In this document: positions 16,264 to 23,678 of the stretch, in pieces
Layout: every line of letters starts with the position of its first letter
How positions within the stretch are numbered: the first letter of the stretch is position 1
Source of the DNA: Actinomycetota bacterium
Lineage (GTDB): Bacteria; Actinomycetota; Acidimicrobiia; Acidimicrobiales; Acidimicrobiaceae
Direction: 5' to 3'
NCBI GenBank assembly: GCA_004298555.1
Contig: SCQM01000212.1
Location: 1 to 33,253 of the forward strand
Length of the DNA: 33,253 bases
The notes under the pieces: generated by a model
What the model was told of the DNA's origin: nothing
What the model saw: the letters and a program-made list of their open reading frames with translations, nothing else
Databases searched by the model: none
Made by a program: the position numbers and the translations under genes

Positions 16264-16647
16264 ATGAGTACTGAGGTTCGAGTCGGCTCGCTCTTCAACT
16301 TCCCCGATGGCGAGCTGACCGGGGTCGCGGTCGGCAGGCACCGGTTGATCGTCGAGCACAAGGAAAACGAGGTCCACATTGCCCGAAATCGCTGCCCACA
16401 CCTGGGCTTCTCGCTCACCCGCGGTCCCGGCGGGTTGAGGTACCAGGATGGCGTGGTGCAGTGCCCATGGCACAATTCGCGCTTCGACGTCAGCACCGGG
16501 GAGAACCTCGACTGGGTCACCGGCTTTGCCGGACGACAGATGCCGAGCTGGTCGCGGTCGTTGATTGGGCTGGGCCGCAGACCAAGAGGCCTGGACACGT
16601 TGTCAGCGACAGTGCGCGACGGCGACGTCTACGTAATCATCGACTAG
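16264..16647 (+). CDS. Rieske [2Fe-2S] ferredoxin-like protein
   Basis: A 127-residue single-domain Rieske protein. The two cluster-binding boxes are intact: NRCPHLGFSL (about 43-52; Cys-x-His) and CPWHNSRFD (about 68-76; Cys-x2-His). It lacks a signal or membrane anchor, so it is a cytoplasmic electron carrier, of the type that feeds ring-hydroxylating oxygenases or acts in small redox chains. GGAGG lies 4 bases before the ATG. No oxygenase or reductase gene is nearby; it is a lone intact gene between pseudogenes in the GC-rich block, so its partner is either elsewhere or lost. Confidence 0.9.
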   Translation: MSTEVRVGSLFNFPDGELTGVAVGRHRLIVEHKENEVHIARNRCPHLGFSLTRGPGGLRYQDGVVQCPWHNSRFDVSTGENLDWVTGFAGRQMPSWSRSLIGLGRRPRGLDTLSATVRDGDVYVIID

Positions 16648-16989
16648 GGAAGTAGCTGTACCTGCCTGGGTGACGGCACGACCCGTCGAAAGCCGGGTAG
16701 AACCGCGATGTTCAGCATCGCCGCGTTAGTGGCCGTGGCCGGTATCCAGCGGAAGACCGCTTGTCTAGAACATAACGATGGATGGTGACCTGGTATTTAA
16801 CGCTGGAATGTTGACGACAATGTGGCGCCGCGTCATTTTTATGGCCGAAAAGTAACACGATCGTGCATCTTTGCTTTCGTTTTCGTCTCGTCTCGATTTA
16901 GATTTGGCACACGAACTCAGAGCTACAAAATCAAAACTAGCAATACTCTCGCCAAAATCAGCAAACAAATGGAGCTTCGCGAGCGTTCC
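16648..16989. other. Intergenic stretch downstream of the Rieske gene
   Basis: The first hundred bases are GC-rich and could be decayed coding sequence (a short frame from 16709 reads MFSIAALVAVAG before stopping); the rest is AT-richer. No supported gene. Confidence 0.35.
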
Positions 16990-17480
16990 ATGTCAGCGCA
17001 GGACTATGTGGCCGCCACCTATCGGTGGTCAGAGCATCAAAGGCTGTCCGGTGGTCGAATCCGCTTCAAGTGCCCATTGTGTAGCGGCAGAGCCACCAAT
17101 GCCCAGCTCAACCCGAAGACTATAGCCAACCGGGACAAGGTCCCGGTCGTACAGGCTCCGGAGGGCATGTACTGCTGCTGTGCAGGAATTACGACGCTCG
17201 GCCCCAAAGACCTCGACTTCTACCAGCAGGTTCCCTGGGGCACCCATGCCTGGGCGGCCAGCTATGGCAGGAGGTAATTGGTCGAGATCGCCAACTCCAG
17301 GATCAAGCGCAGGCTGAACTCGGACAAGGGCCTGGTGTGCGCGTTCGACATGGCTGCCATGGCTGTGGGGAGTAGCGGCAATGGTTGCAGCTCTCAACAT
17401 CGATCTTTGCGTAGATCGGGCGAGCGGCGCTGAGCCGGGTGGCTCCCATTCGGCACGTCGTCGGAGAAATAGAAGAAATG
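16990..17480 (+). pseudogene. Transposase C-terminal remnant (stop and frameshift)
   Basis: One frame reads FKCPLCSGRATNAQLNP, CCCAGITTLG, then VPWGTHAWAASYGRR up to a TAA at 17275. The same frame resumes at once with LVEIANSRIKRRLNSDKGL and FDMAAMAVG, and a second frame from about 17381 gives ALNIDLCVDRASGAEPG. A Tyr/Arg-rich motif followed by a VE...KRR...G helix and a small hydrophobic helix is the typical C-terminus of DDE transposases of actinobacterial IS elements. Several disruptions mean it is dead. The family cannot be named and no terminal repeats were found. Confidence 0.5.
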
Positions 17481-17750
17481 TTGATTGGTTCCAGGTTCCT
17501 GGCGAGCCGGATCAAGTACAGTCCAGGCCTGACCCGGCTCCATTGGCCTCTAGTGCAAGTGATGGAGATAGAAACCGACGGAAGGGTTAGAAAGTTGCCC
17601 TGTTTTGCCTTTCGCAGCTTAAACCAAGACAAGTCGGGTCTTATCCCGCCTAACTTCAATCCAATAAGTCAGATCTACGGCAATTTTGCGTCCGGTCGCA
17701 CTCATCTGGCCCTGGTTGCGAATCATTTGGACTGTTGGTGGCTAACCAGT
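17481..17750. other. Intergenic stretch before att copy B
   Basis: No supported gene. Frames that run through here into the tRNA-like repeat are artefacts. Confidence 0.35.
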
Positions 17751-17755
17751 CCTGG

Positions 17756-17801
17756 AGCGGGCGACGAGAATCGAACTCGCGTTCTCAGCTTGGGAAGCTG
17801 A
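17756..17801 (-). repeat. Partial tRNA-Gly copy B (att-like direct repeat)
   Basis: The same 45 bp as at 10785 and 18924, plus one further matching base. Copies A and B also share CCTGG next to the tRNA 3' end, which reads CCA on the tRNA strand. It separates a 7-kb island from a 1.1-kb toxin-antitoxin segment. Confidence 0.85.
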
Positions 17802-18054
17802 ATGAGAAGGACTCTGTGGACGAGGATGAACTGTAATGGCTGGTTGAACGTTTATATGAAAGTTGCTGAACGATTCCGGACCTCGATGGACTGTATTGGA
17901 TGTGCCATAAATGCGCCATGGTTATTATCGAGGGTTGCTTCGTTTTGACGAACTAGAACGTCGCATTGGATTGGATTTTCACCATTATCGGGAGCGTAAA
18001 CCTTGAAATTCCAATGTTGGAACGTGTTTGGGTCGCTTTAGTGAGTTACTTTTA
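17802..18054. other. Leader region of the MNT-HEPN segment
   Basis: AT-rich sequence between att copy B and the MNT promoter. No gene seen and no trace of an integrase. Confidence 0.4.
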
Positions 18055-18106
18055 TTGTAAACGGGGTCTCTGTACAGTATCTAAGTAGATCTCTCATTAG
18101 AGAGAT
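18055..18106 (+). promoter_or_regulatory. Candidate promoter and operator of the MNT-HEPN pair
   Basis: TTGTAA (18055-18060) is followed after 17 bases by TATCTA (18078-18083). Just beyond the expected transcription start lies an 18-bp inverted repeat, ATCTCTC-ATTA-GAGAGAT (18089-18106), well placed to be an operator for autoregulation by the antitoxin complex. The -10 match is weak. Confidence 0.45.
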
Positions 18107-18120
18107 TGTTGTTTGCTAGA

Positions 18121-18432
18121 ATGTTTGGTATGCCCGATGTTAGGAGTGCTCCGACAATCGATGATATTCGCGCCATGCGTAGTCAAATTTTGCGGCTAGC
18201 TGCAGCAAGAGGCGTATCGAATATCCGAGTCTATGGCTCGGTTGCTCGCGGAACTGCGAACTCCGAGAGTGACATTGATTTGATTGTCGATGTGGAGCCG
18301 GAATGTAGCTTGATAGATTTAGCTGGGTTTCAACTCGACATGGAAGAACTTCTGGGTCACTCAGTTGATGTGACCACGAGAGTTGATTCTATTATCCGCC
18401 GTCGAGTGGAAGAACAGTCGGTTCTCCTTTGA
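18121..18432 (+). CDS. MNT-type nucleotidyltransferase antitoxin
   Basis: A 103-residue minimal nucleotidyltransferase. The catalytic signature GSVARGTANSESDIDLIVDV is complete: the Gly-Ser helix turn and two Asp of the DxD pair, with a further candidate acidic residue in VDVTTR. In HEPN/MNT modules this enzyme neutralises the HEPN toxin, in characterised cases by AMPylating it. ATG 18121 is taken as start; ATG 18130 is an alternative and the ribosome site is not strong. The stop overlaps the HEPN start by 3-4 bases. AT-rich composition differs from the GC-rich block to the left. Confidence 0.88.
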   Translation: MFGMPDVRSAPTIDDIRAMRSQILRLAAARGVSNIRVYGSVARGTANSESDIDLIVDVEPECSLIDLAGFQLDMEELLGHSVDVTTRVDSIIRRRVEEQSVLL

Positions 18433-18851
18433 ATGAAACAGATGACGTACTGTACCTTGTCCATATATGGCGAACAGCACGGCTAATTGAGCAAACGCTT
18501 GCCGTGGGGCCGAAGTCCATTGAAGCTGATCCCAACTTTAGAGACGCAACCTTTTATAGGTTGCATACACTGGCCGAGTCGACCCAAAAGCTATCGTCTG
18601 AGATCAAAGATAGGAATCCAGATATTCCGTGGCGAGAGATCGCGGGTATGCGAAATCGTCTAGTTCATGGCTACCACGAAATCCAAATGAGTCTCGTTTT
18701 GAACGCTTTAGCAGAGCTTCATTCTCTAACTGAATGTGTACAGAGAGAGCTCGGAGCGTTGGCACTCAGTAATGAAATCGATAAAGAAGTTTTGTTGGAA
18801 ATCGAGCAGTCACGCCAACCTGGTTTGGGCGACAAGTCGCTTGGGCTGTGA
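18429..18851 (+). CDS. HEPN-domain toxin (RNase)
   Basis: A 140-residue all-helical HEPN protein. The RNase signature Rx4H is present as RNRLVHGYHEI in IAGMRNRLVHGY, exactly as in DUF86/HepT-like toxins. The start is TTG 18429, overlapping the stop of the MNT gene, which is the standard antitoxin-first arrangement. As a HepT-type toxin it should cleave RNA unless modified or bound by its MNT partner. The C-terminal 20 residues are polar and less conserved-looking. This pair fills almost the whole segment between att copy B and the tRNA gene. Confidence 0.88.
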   Translation: MNETDDVLYLVHIWRTARLIEQTLAVGPKSIEADPNFRDATFYRLHTLAESTQKLSSEIKDRNPDIPWREIAGMRNRLVHGYHEIQMSLVLNALAELHSLTECVQRELGALALSNEIDKEVLLEIEQSRQPGLGDKSLGL

Positions 18852-18923
18852 TGAATGTCCTCTAACAGCAGGATCCAGCGTTAGCAGGAAGACCCTAATG
18901 GGCCGGGGAAATATATCCGATCG

Positions 18924-18994
18924 AGCGGGCGACGAGAATCGAACTCGCGTTCTCAGCTTGGGAAGCTGATGTTCTGCCTCTGAACTACGCCCGC
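18924..18994 (-). tRNA. tRNA-Gly (anticodon CCC)
   Basis: The minus strand folds into a full cloverleaf of 71 nt: acceptor GCGGGCG/CGCCCGC, D-stem GTTC/GAAC, anticodon stem TCAGC/GCTGA with loop TTCCCAA (anticodon CCC, reading GGG), and a T-arm GCGAG-TTCGATT-CTCGT. CCA is not encoded; the tRNA is followed by CGA. Its 3' 45 bp is repeated twice to the left, so it is the integration target of the neighbouring islands. Confidence 0.95.
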
Positions 18995-19035
18995 AAGCGT
19001 GCTATTTGCTTTTATATACACTATCGTGTGTACCC

Positions 19036-19602
19036 ATGATCTTGTCGGATCGAACAATAAAAGAAGAACTTGCAAAGGGCCGAATAATAATTGATCCATT
19101 CGATGAAGGATGCATACAACCTTCATCGGTTGATCTGCATGTGGACAAATACTTTCGGGTCTTTAGAAACCACACGGCACGCGTCATAGACGTCAAAGAG
19201 GATCAATCTGAATTGACCGAGCTGATTGAAATCAAAGATGACGAGGTCTTCATTCTTCATCCGGGCGAATTTGTCCTGGGTTCGACGCTCGAGAGAATAG
19301 GCATTCCAGATGACCTTGTTGGGCGTCTGGAGGGCAAGTCATCGTTGGGACGGCTCGGGCTTCTGATACATTCCACTGCTGGATTTGTGGATGCGGGATT
19401 CGATGGCAATATAACCCTGGAGCTGTCCAATGTGGCGAATCTGCCGATAACGGTATATCCAAACATGAAGATCGGCCAAATCTCATTTCTGAAGATGACA
19501 TCTGAGGCAGATTTTCCCTACGGATCAAGTGCGGTCGGCTCGAAATATCAGGGCCAAAGGGGCCCGACTCCGTCAAGATATTTTGAAAATTTCCAAAAGT
19601 AG
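19036..19602 (+). CDS. dcd: dCTP deaminase, probably bifunctional (dCTP to dUMP)
   Basis: A 188-residue trimeric-fold deaminase starting [17 protein letters not shown], with [42 protein letters not shown] and the C-terminal [16 protein letters not shown] lid. It makes dUTP or dUMP from dCTP for thymidylate synthesis. The HSTAG and GPTPS segments follow the mycobacterial bifunctional dCTP deaminase/dUTPase closely as I recall it, so direct dUMP formation is likely. ATG 19036 matches the family start; a longer in-frame TTG at 19006 lies almost in the tRNA gene and is rejected. Single gene. Confidence 0.95.
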   Translation: MILSDRTIKEELAKGRIIIDPFDEGCIQPSSVDLHVDKYFRVFRNHTARVIDVKEDQSELTELIEIKDDEVFILHPGEFVLGSTLERIGIPDDLVGRLEGKSSLGRLGLLIHSTAGFVDAGFDGNITLELSNVANLPITVYPNMKIGQISFLKMTSEADFPYGSSAVGSKYQGQRGPTPSRYFENFQK

Positions 19603-19777
19603 TCCGACGGAGGTAAATGCGGGAGCTGTTTGGGCCGCGGTGAGTTGGGGCGAAATTGTGACAGTTGAACGAAATTTGGCTAGTGTAAGCTAACTGCATT
19701 TTTATTCAGGACCCTAATGGTGAAACAAGCCCGGGTGCGGCGGATGATCAACAAATGGGTTGCTAGGGAGGATTTCG

Positions 19778-21808
19778 TTGAGATTGCTTATAGGTGTGGT
19801 CATTGTTGTGGTGGCCGCAGTGTTCGCAGGCAGAAGACTATTGTTTCTTTACGGTCTCATTTCTTCGGGAAAGGCCGCCCCGGGGAGGACCGATAATGTG
19901 GGCGGTCGTATTTGGGCTGAGCTGTCTGAGGTCATTGGCCAGAGGAAGCTTCTGAAAAAGACTGTTCCCGGAATCGCGCATGCGCTTACATTTTGGGGCT
20001 TTATCATTCTTCTCGCCACAATTATCGAGGCTTTCGGTTCACTTTTCAGCGCCACCTTTGCCATACCGCTGATCGGCCACGATTCGTGGCTGGGCTTCCT
20101 GGAGGATCTGTTTTGCGTACTGATCCTTATTTCGCTCGTGGTGTTTGCCGTGCTCAGGATCAAGAACGCGCCCGATCGTCGCCAGAGGGATTCGCGCTTC
20201 TATGGTTCTCACACCGGTGCGGCTTGGCTTGTATTGTTGGGGATCGCACTTGTGATCGTCACACTGGTGATGTATCGAGCTGCTCAGGCTAACCTCGGGC
20301 ACTTTCCCTATGGCGATGCGGCATTCGCCTCCCATGCCGTAGCCTCATGGATTCGCGGTCTTGGCACAACTGCCAACAAGGCGATCGAGGTGGTATTTCT
20401 AGAACTCAATATCGCGGTTATCATGGGATTCCTGGTATTCGTAACCTATTCCAAGCACCTCCACATCTTTACCGCTCCCTTAAATGTGATATTTTCGCGC
20501 CGCCCAAAGGGACTGGGTGCACTTGGAACCACCCCAAATATGGATCCAGAACAGCTGAGCGAAGAAGATGTATTTGGTGCAGGGCAGATTGAGCACCTTA
20601 CATGGAAACAGAATCTCGACCTGGCTACCTGTACGGAGTGCGGAAGATGCCAGGAGCAATGCCCGGCCTGGAACACAGGGAAGCCCTTGTCTCCGAAACT
20701 GCTGATCATGAACCTCCGCGACCATCTGTTCAAGTCGGCTCCATCCCTCATTGGTCCTGGCGCCACCAAATCGACTTCGGTTCCATTGGTTCCGGACGTG
20801 ATAGTACCCGACGTCCTGTGGTCCTGCACCACTTGTGGCGCGTGCGTGGAGGCCTGCCCTGTGGATATCGAGCACGTTGACACGATCGTCGATATGCGGC
20901 GTTACAAGGTGTTGATGGATTCTGATTTTCCGACTGAAGCCAATCTGATGCTGAGGAACGTTGAGAATCAGGGCGATCCATGGGGCCTGGGTCAGTCGAA
21001 GAGGCTTGACTGGACCAAGAGCCTCGATTTTGAAGTCCCGGTCATTTCCGGTGAGATTCCAGAGGATATTGAATATTTGTTCTGGGTCGGATGTGCGGGC
21101 GCGTTGGACGAGAGGGCCTCAAAGACCACGCAGAGCATTGCGAGACTGCTTCACTCCGCTGGCGTCAAGTTCGGCGTTCTTGGTCCCAGGGAATCGTGTA
21201 CCGGTGATCCTGCAAGAAGACTCGGCAACGAGTACCTTTATCAAATGCAGGCCACGACCAACATTGAAACTCTCAATGCAGCCAAGGTCAAAAAGATCAT
21301 CGCCTCGTGTCCGCACTGTTTGAACTCTCTAGCTAATGAATATCCGTCTCTGGGTGGCAACTATGAGGTGATCCACCACTCTCAGATGCTCGAGAAGCTG
21401 GTCTCGGGAAAGAAGCTTTTGCCTGTAAGTCCAGTCAATGCCACCGTGACCTATCATGACCCTTGTTATTTGGGCAGGCACAATTCGATATATGACGAGC
21501 CAAGATCAGTGCTGCAATCCGTGCCAGGAGTGAAGGCGGTCGAGATGCACAAGCACCGTTCGAAAGGATTTTGCTGCGGTGCCGGAGGCGCACGGATGTG
21601 GCTTGAAGAAAACATCGGCAAGCGCATCAATATGGAGAGAACAGATCAGGCTCTCGTCACGGGAGCCGACATGGTATCGACCGCCTGCCCGTATTGCATG
21701 ATTATGTTGGACGACGGTGTAAAGACCCGCCAATCTGAAGGTACCGCCGGCGAGGATATGAAGGTTTTGGATGTGGCACAGATCCTGGAGCGGTCACTGA
21801 GCGATTGA
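19778..21808 (+). CDS. etfD: Membrane Fe-S oxidoreductase, EtfD/FadF-like (ETF:quinone electron transfer)
   Basis: A 676-residue membrane protein. The first ~240 residues hold about six hydrophobic segments like a nitrate-reductase gamma / cytochrome-b-type subunit. Two 4Fe-4S sites follow, CTECGRCQEQCP (about 285-296) and CTTCGACVEACP (about 350-361), then two CCG cysteine domains of heterodisulfide-reductase type (CPHCLNSL, DPCYLGRHN, GFCCGAGGARMW, CPYCMIM). This is the architecture of mycobacterial Rv0338c/EtfD, which passes electrons from the electron-transferring flavoprotein of fatty-acid oxidation to the quinone pool. TTG 19778 has GGGAGG 6 bases upstream and is preferred to TTG 19760. 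The etfAB genes are not in the window. Confidence 0.88.
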   Translation: MRLLIGVVIVVVAAVFAGRRLLFLYGLISSGKAAPGRTDNVGGRIWAELSEVIGQRKLLKKTVPGIAHALTFWGFIILLATIIEAFGSLFSATFAIPLIGHDSWLGFLEDLFCVLILISLVVFAVLRIKNAPDRRQRDSRFYGSHTGAAWLVLLGIALVIVTLVMYRAAQANLGHFPYGDAAFASHAVASWIRGLGTTANKAIEVVFLELNIAVIMGFLVFVTYSKHLHIFTAPLNVIFSRRPKGLGALGTTPNMDPEQLSEEDVFGAGQIEHLTWKQNLDLATCTECGRCQEQCPAWNTGKPLSPKLLIMNLRDHLFKSAPSLIGPGATKSTSVPLVPDVIVPDVLWSCTTCGACVEACPVDIEHVDTIVDMRRYKVLMDSDFPTEANLMLRNVENQGDPWGLGQSKRLDWTKSLDFEVPVISGEIPEDIEYLFWVGCAGALDERASKTTQSIARLLHSAGVKFGVLGPRESCTGDPARRLGNEYLYQMQATTNIETLNAAKVKKIIASCPHCLNSLANEYPSLGGNYEVIHHSQMLEKLVSGKKLLPVSPVNATVTYHDPCYLGRHNSIYDEPRSVLQSVPGVKAVEMHKHRSKGFCCGAGGARMWLEENIGKRINMERTDQALVTGADMVSTACPYCMIMLDDGVKTRQSEGTAGEDMKVLDVAQILERSLSD

Positions 21809-21833
21809 AAGCTCGATTTCAAATGGCACAGTG

Positions 21834-21861
21834 ATGGCCTGGCTCAGTTGAGCCAGGCCAT
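21834..21861 (+). terminator. Perfect 12-bp hairpin after the etfD-like gene
   Basis: ATGGCCTGGCTC pairs perfectly with GAGCCAGGCCAT around an AGTT loop, 25 bases after the stop. The following tract is only TTATT, so termination in either direction is plausible: the hairpin lies between this gene and the convergent cyclic-nucleotide-binding gene. Confidence 0.75.
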
Positions 21862-21913
21862 TATTCATGGACGAAGTCTTTTGCCCTAGAACTCAGGTAC
21901 TGATTTCGGAGGT

Positions 21914-22348
21914 TTATGCGAACGCTTTGTCGTCCGCGTCTCTTAGCCTCTTTGACATTGCTTCGAGCAGCCGCACGGCCATAGAGGGGATCTCCTCCAG
22001 GACGGATGTGAATTCTCTGGCCGGCAGCACCAAAAGGTCCATTTCCGTTTCAGCCGTGACTGTTGCGGATCTTGGAAGATGGTCGAGCAGTGACAGCTCC
22101 CCAAAGCCATCGCCGGGTCCCAAAACTGCTACCTCGTGGTTATTCTTGCTGACCTTTGCTCTGCCGGAGACGATAAGGCAGAATTCCTTGCCCACCTTGC
22201 CTTCTTCGCAGAGTATCGAGCCAGGGTGAACTGCTACCTCGTCGCATGCAGACTCGAGCATGGCGAGCTCTTTGCGATTGCAGTCACTAAAAAGCCAGCT
22301 AGACCTCAGCGCATTGGCTTTTGAATCTTTAACTTCATTTTTAGCCAT
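21914..22348 (-). CDS. Stand-alone cyclic nucleotide-binding (CRP-like) domain protein
   Basis: A 144-residue protein with one CAP_ED domain: DEVAVHPGSILCEEGKVGKEFCLIVSGRAKV, VLGPGDGFGELSLLDHLPRSATVTAETEMDLLVLP. The phosphate-binding cassette (GELSLLDHLPRSATV) has the Glu and Arg expected for cyclic nucleotide binding. No helix-turn-helix follows; the protein ends after the C-helix (EAMSKRLRDADDK). It therefore cannot act as a CRP-type DNA-binding regulator alone and may be a small sensor that acts on a partner. No Shine-Dalgarno is evident before ATG 22348. It is convergent with the etfD-like gene and divergent from the antiporter gene. Confidence 0.9.
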   Translation of the reverse strand: MAKNEVKDSKANALRSSWLFSDCNRKELAMLESACDEVAVHPGSILCEEGKVGKEFCLIVSGRAKVSKNNHEVAVLGPGDGFGELSLLDHLPRSATVTAETEMDLLVLPAREFTSVLEEIPSMAVRLLEAMSKRLRDADDKAFA

Positions 22349-22562
22349 TTACAAAAGATAACACTATTTCCAGGCAACCGAGCCAAAGAATACGTCTACC
22401 CGTTCGATTTTTCTGAACTAGTTTGTAGCTGGGCCTCCAAAAGTGCATCGCTGAAAGGATGCTGGTTCCCTTGGTCAATGTTGTTATAAGAGTTCGTCTT
22501 CGCTGTTTCACACAAAGGCATGCCCGGGCAGGGCTTCTGGAAGTTTAGGGCGGCACGGACAG

Positions 22563-23678
22563 GTGAGTTCCTCGGACGCAGTATCTGCCATTCAGCTGCT
22601 CGAGTTTGTATTCACGACCGCCGTAGCGGTGATCGTAGCCCGTTATTTGCGGGCAGTCCCGGCGATTGTTCTCGAGATCATCATCGGGATAGTCGTGGGA
22701 GCCGGGATCTTTTCGCTCACAGGCAACGGATATTGGATCAAGCTTCTGTCTGATGTCGGTCTCTTTGCGATCTTCTTCGAAGTAGGACTCGGATTCGATC
22801 TCACCGCACCGGAACTTACGAGCACAACTCCGGCGCGGGCCGCAGTGGCTGGAGTTGTGGTATCAGCGGCGTTGGTGTTCCTTGCGACCTTTGCTTTGGG
22901 CCATTCTTCGCGGTCAGCCTTGCTGGTTGGTCTCGCCACCGTCTCTACCTCGGTGTCGGTTTCGGTGTACAGTTACCGGACCCTGGGTCCGATCACACAT
23001 TTGGAGGCCAAGGCGGCTGTCGTGGCGGGTCTCTTTGATGATCTCCTTGGGCTGGTGGCTCTGGCCGTTCTGGCTTCAGTGCTGTCTAGTTCGCTCGGCG
23101 GCCTTGTTTCCCTTGCGGTGAGCCTCGCGGTGGTGATCGTGAGTTATGTGCTCAAACGGCGGCTTTCGGGAAGGTCGTTCGAGCTCGGGGTGCTTCGTCG
23201 GTATTTGCTAGTGATCGCACTGGTTGTCGCTGTCGTCTTTCTATGGCATAGATTTGGGCTTACGCTGGCTATCGCGGGCTTTGTGGCTGGAGCATTTTCA
23301 GGGCCCGTTCTTACTATTGGCGACCAGCAGGCCATCGCCAGGGTCAGCGGGGTGCTTGGTCCATTTTTTTTGGTTTCTCTTGGACTGCTGGTCAGGTTGA
23401 ATCAGGGAGTTTCGTTGACGGATGTCGTTAGCGTGGCTGTACTTTCCGCGGCCCTGGTTGTTGCCAAGTGGTCGGCAGCTTTGGCGGTCGGCAAAGAGGT
23501 CAAAGACAGGGTGCTCTTTTGGTTTTCAATGGTGCCAAGAGCAGAAGTAGCTGGGATTGGTTTAGTGCTGATAGCACCCAGGATATCGCCCTCCCTGGAA
23601 CTGCAGGCTGTCTTAGCTGTAGTCGCGACTTCTCTCGTTGCCCCGTTTGTAATCATCCGTAGGGCAAGGGCAACCTAG
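22563..23678 (+). CDS. CPA2-family cation/proton antiporter
   Basis: A 371-residue, very hydrophobic protein with about 11-12 membrane segments and no soluble C-terminal TrkA domain. The family's Asp pair is seen in VAGLFDDLLGLVALAV, preceded by the STSVSVSVYSYRTLG segment of the CPA2 helix 4. It exchanges Na+ or K+ for protons at the cytoplasmic membrane and helps pH or salt homeostasis; which cation cannot be told. Start GTG 22563. Its stop overlaps that of the convergent gpmA gene by four bases, leaving no room for a terminator between them. Confidence 0.88.
   Translation: MSSSDAVSAIQLLEFVFTTAVAVIVARYLRAVPAIVLEIIIGIVVGAGIFSLTGNGYWIKLLSDVGLFAIFFEVGLGFDLTAPELTSTTPARAAVAGVVVSAALVFLATFALGHSSRSALLVGLATVSTSVSVSVYSYRTLGPITHLEAKAAVVAGLFDDLLGLVALAVLASVLSSSLGGLVSLAVSLAVVIVSYVLKRRLSGRSFELGVLRRYLLVIALVVAVVFLWHRFGLTLAIAGFVAGAFSGPVLTIGDQQAIARVSGVLGPFFLVSLGLLVRLNQGVSLTDVVSVAVLSAALVVAKWSAALAVGKEVKDRVLFWFSMVPRAEVAGIGLVLIAPRISPSLELQAVLAVVATSLVAPFVIIRRARAT

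Noticed and set aside
17439-17801. Plus-strand frame ending AGDENRTRVLSLGS, also seen ending at 18969
   Set aside because: The peptide is a conceptual translation of the antisense of the tRNA-Gly 3' half; it appears wherever the tRNA copy lies and is not a protein.
19006-19035. Longer N-terminus for dCTP deaminase
   Set aside because: The family starts at MILSDRTI, and the extension would begin 12 bases from the tRNA 5' end.
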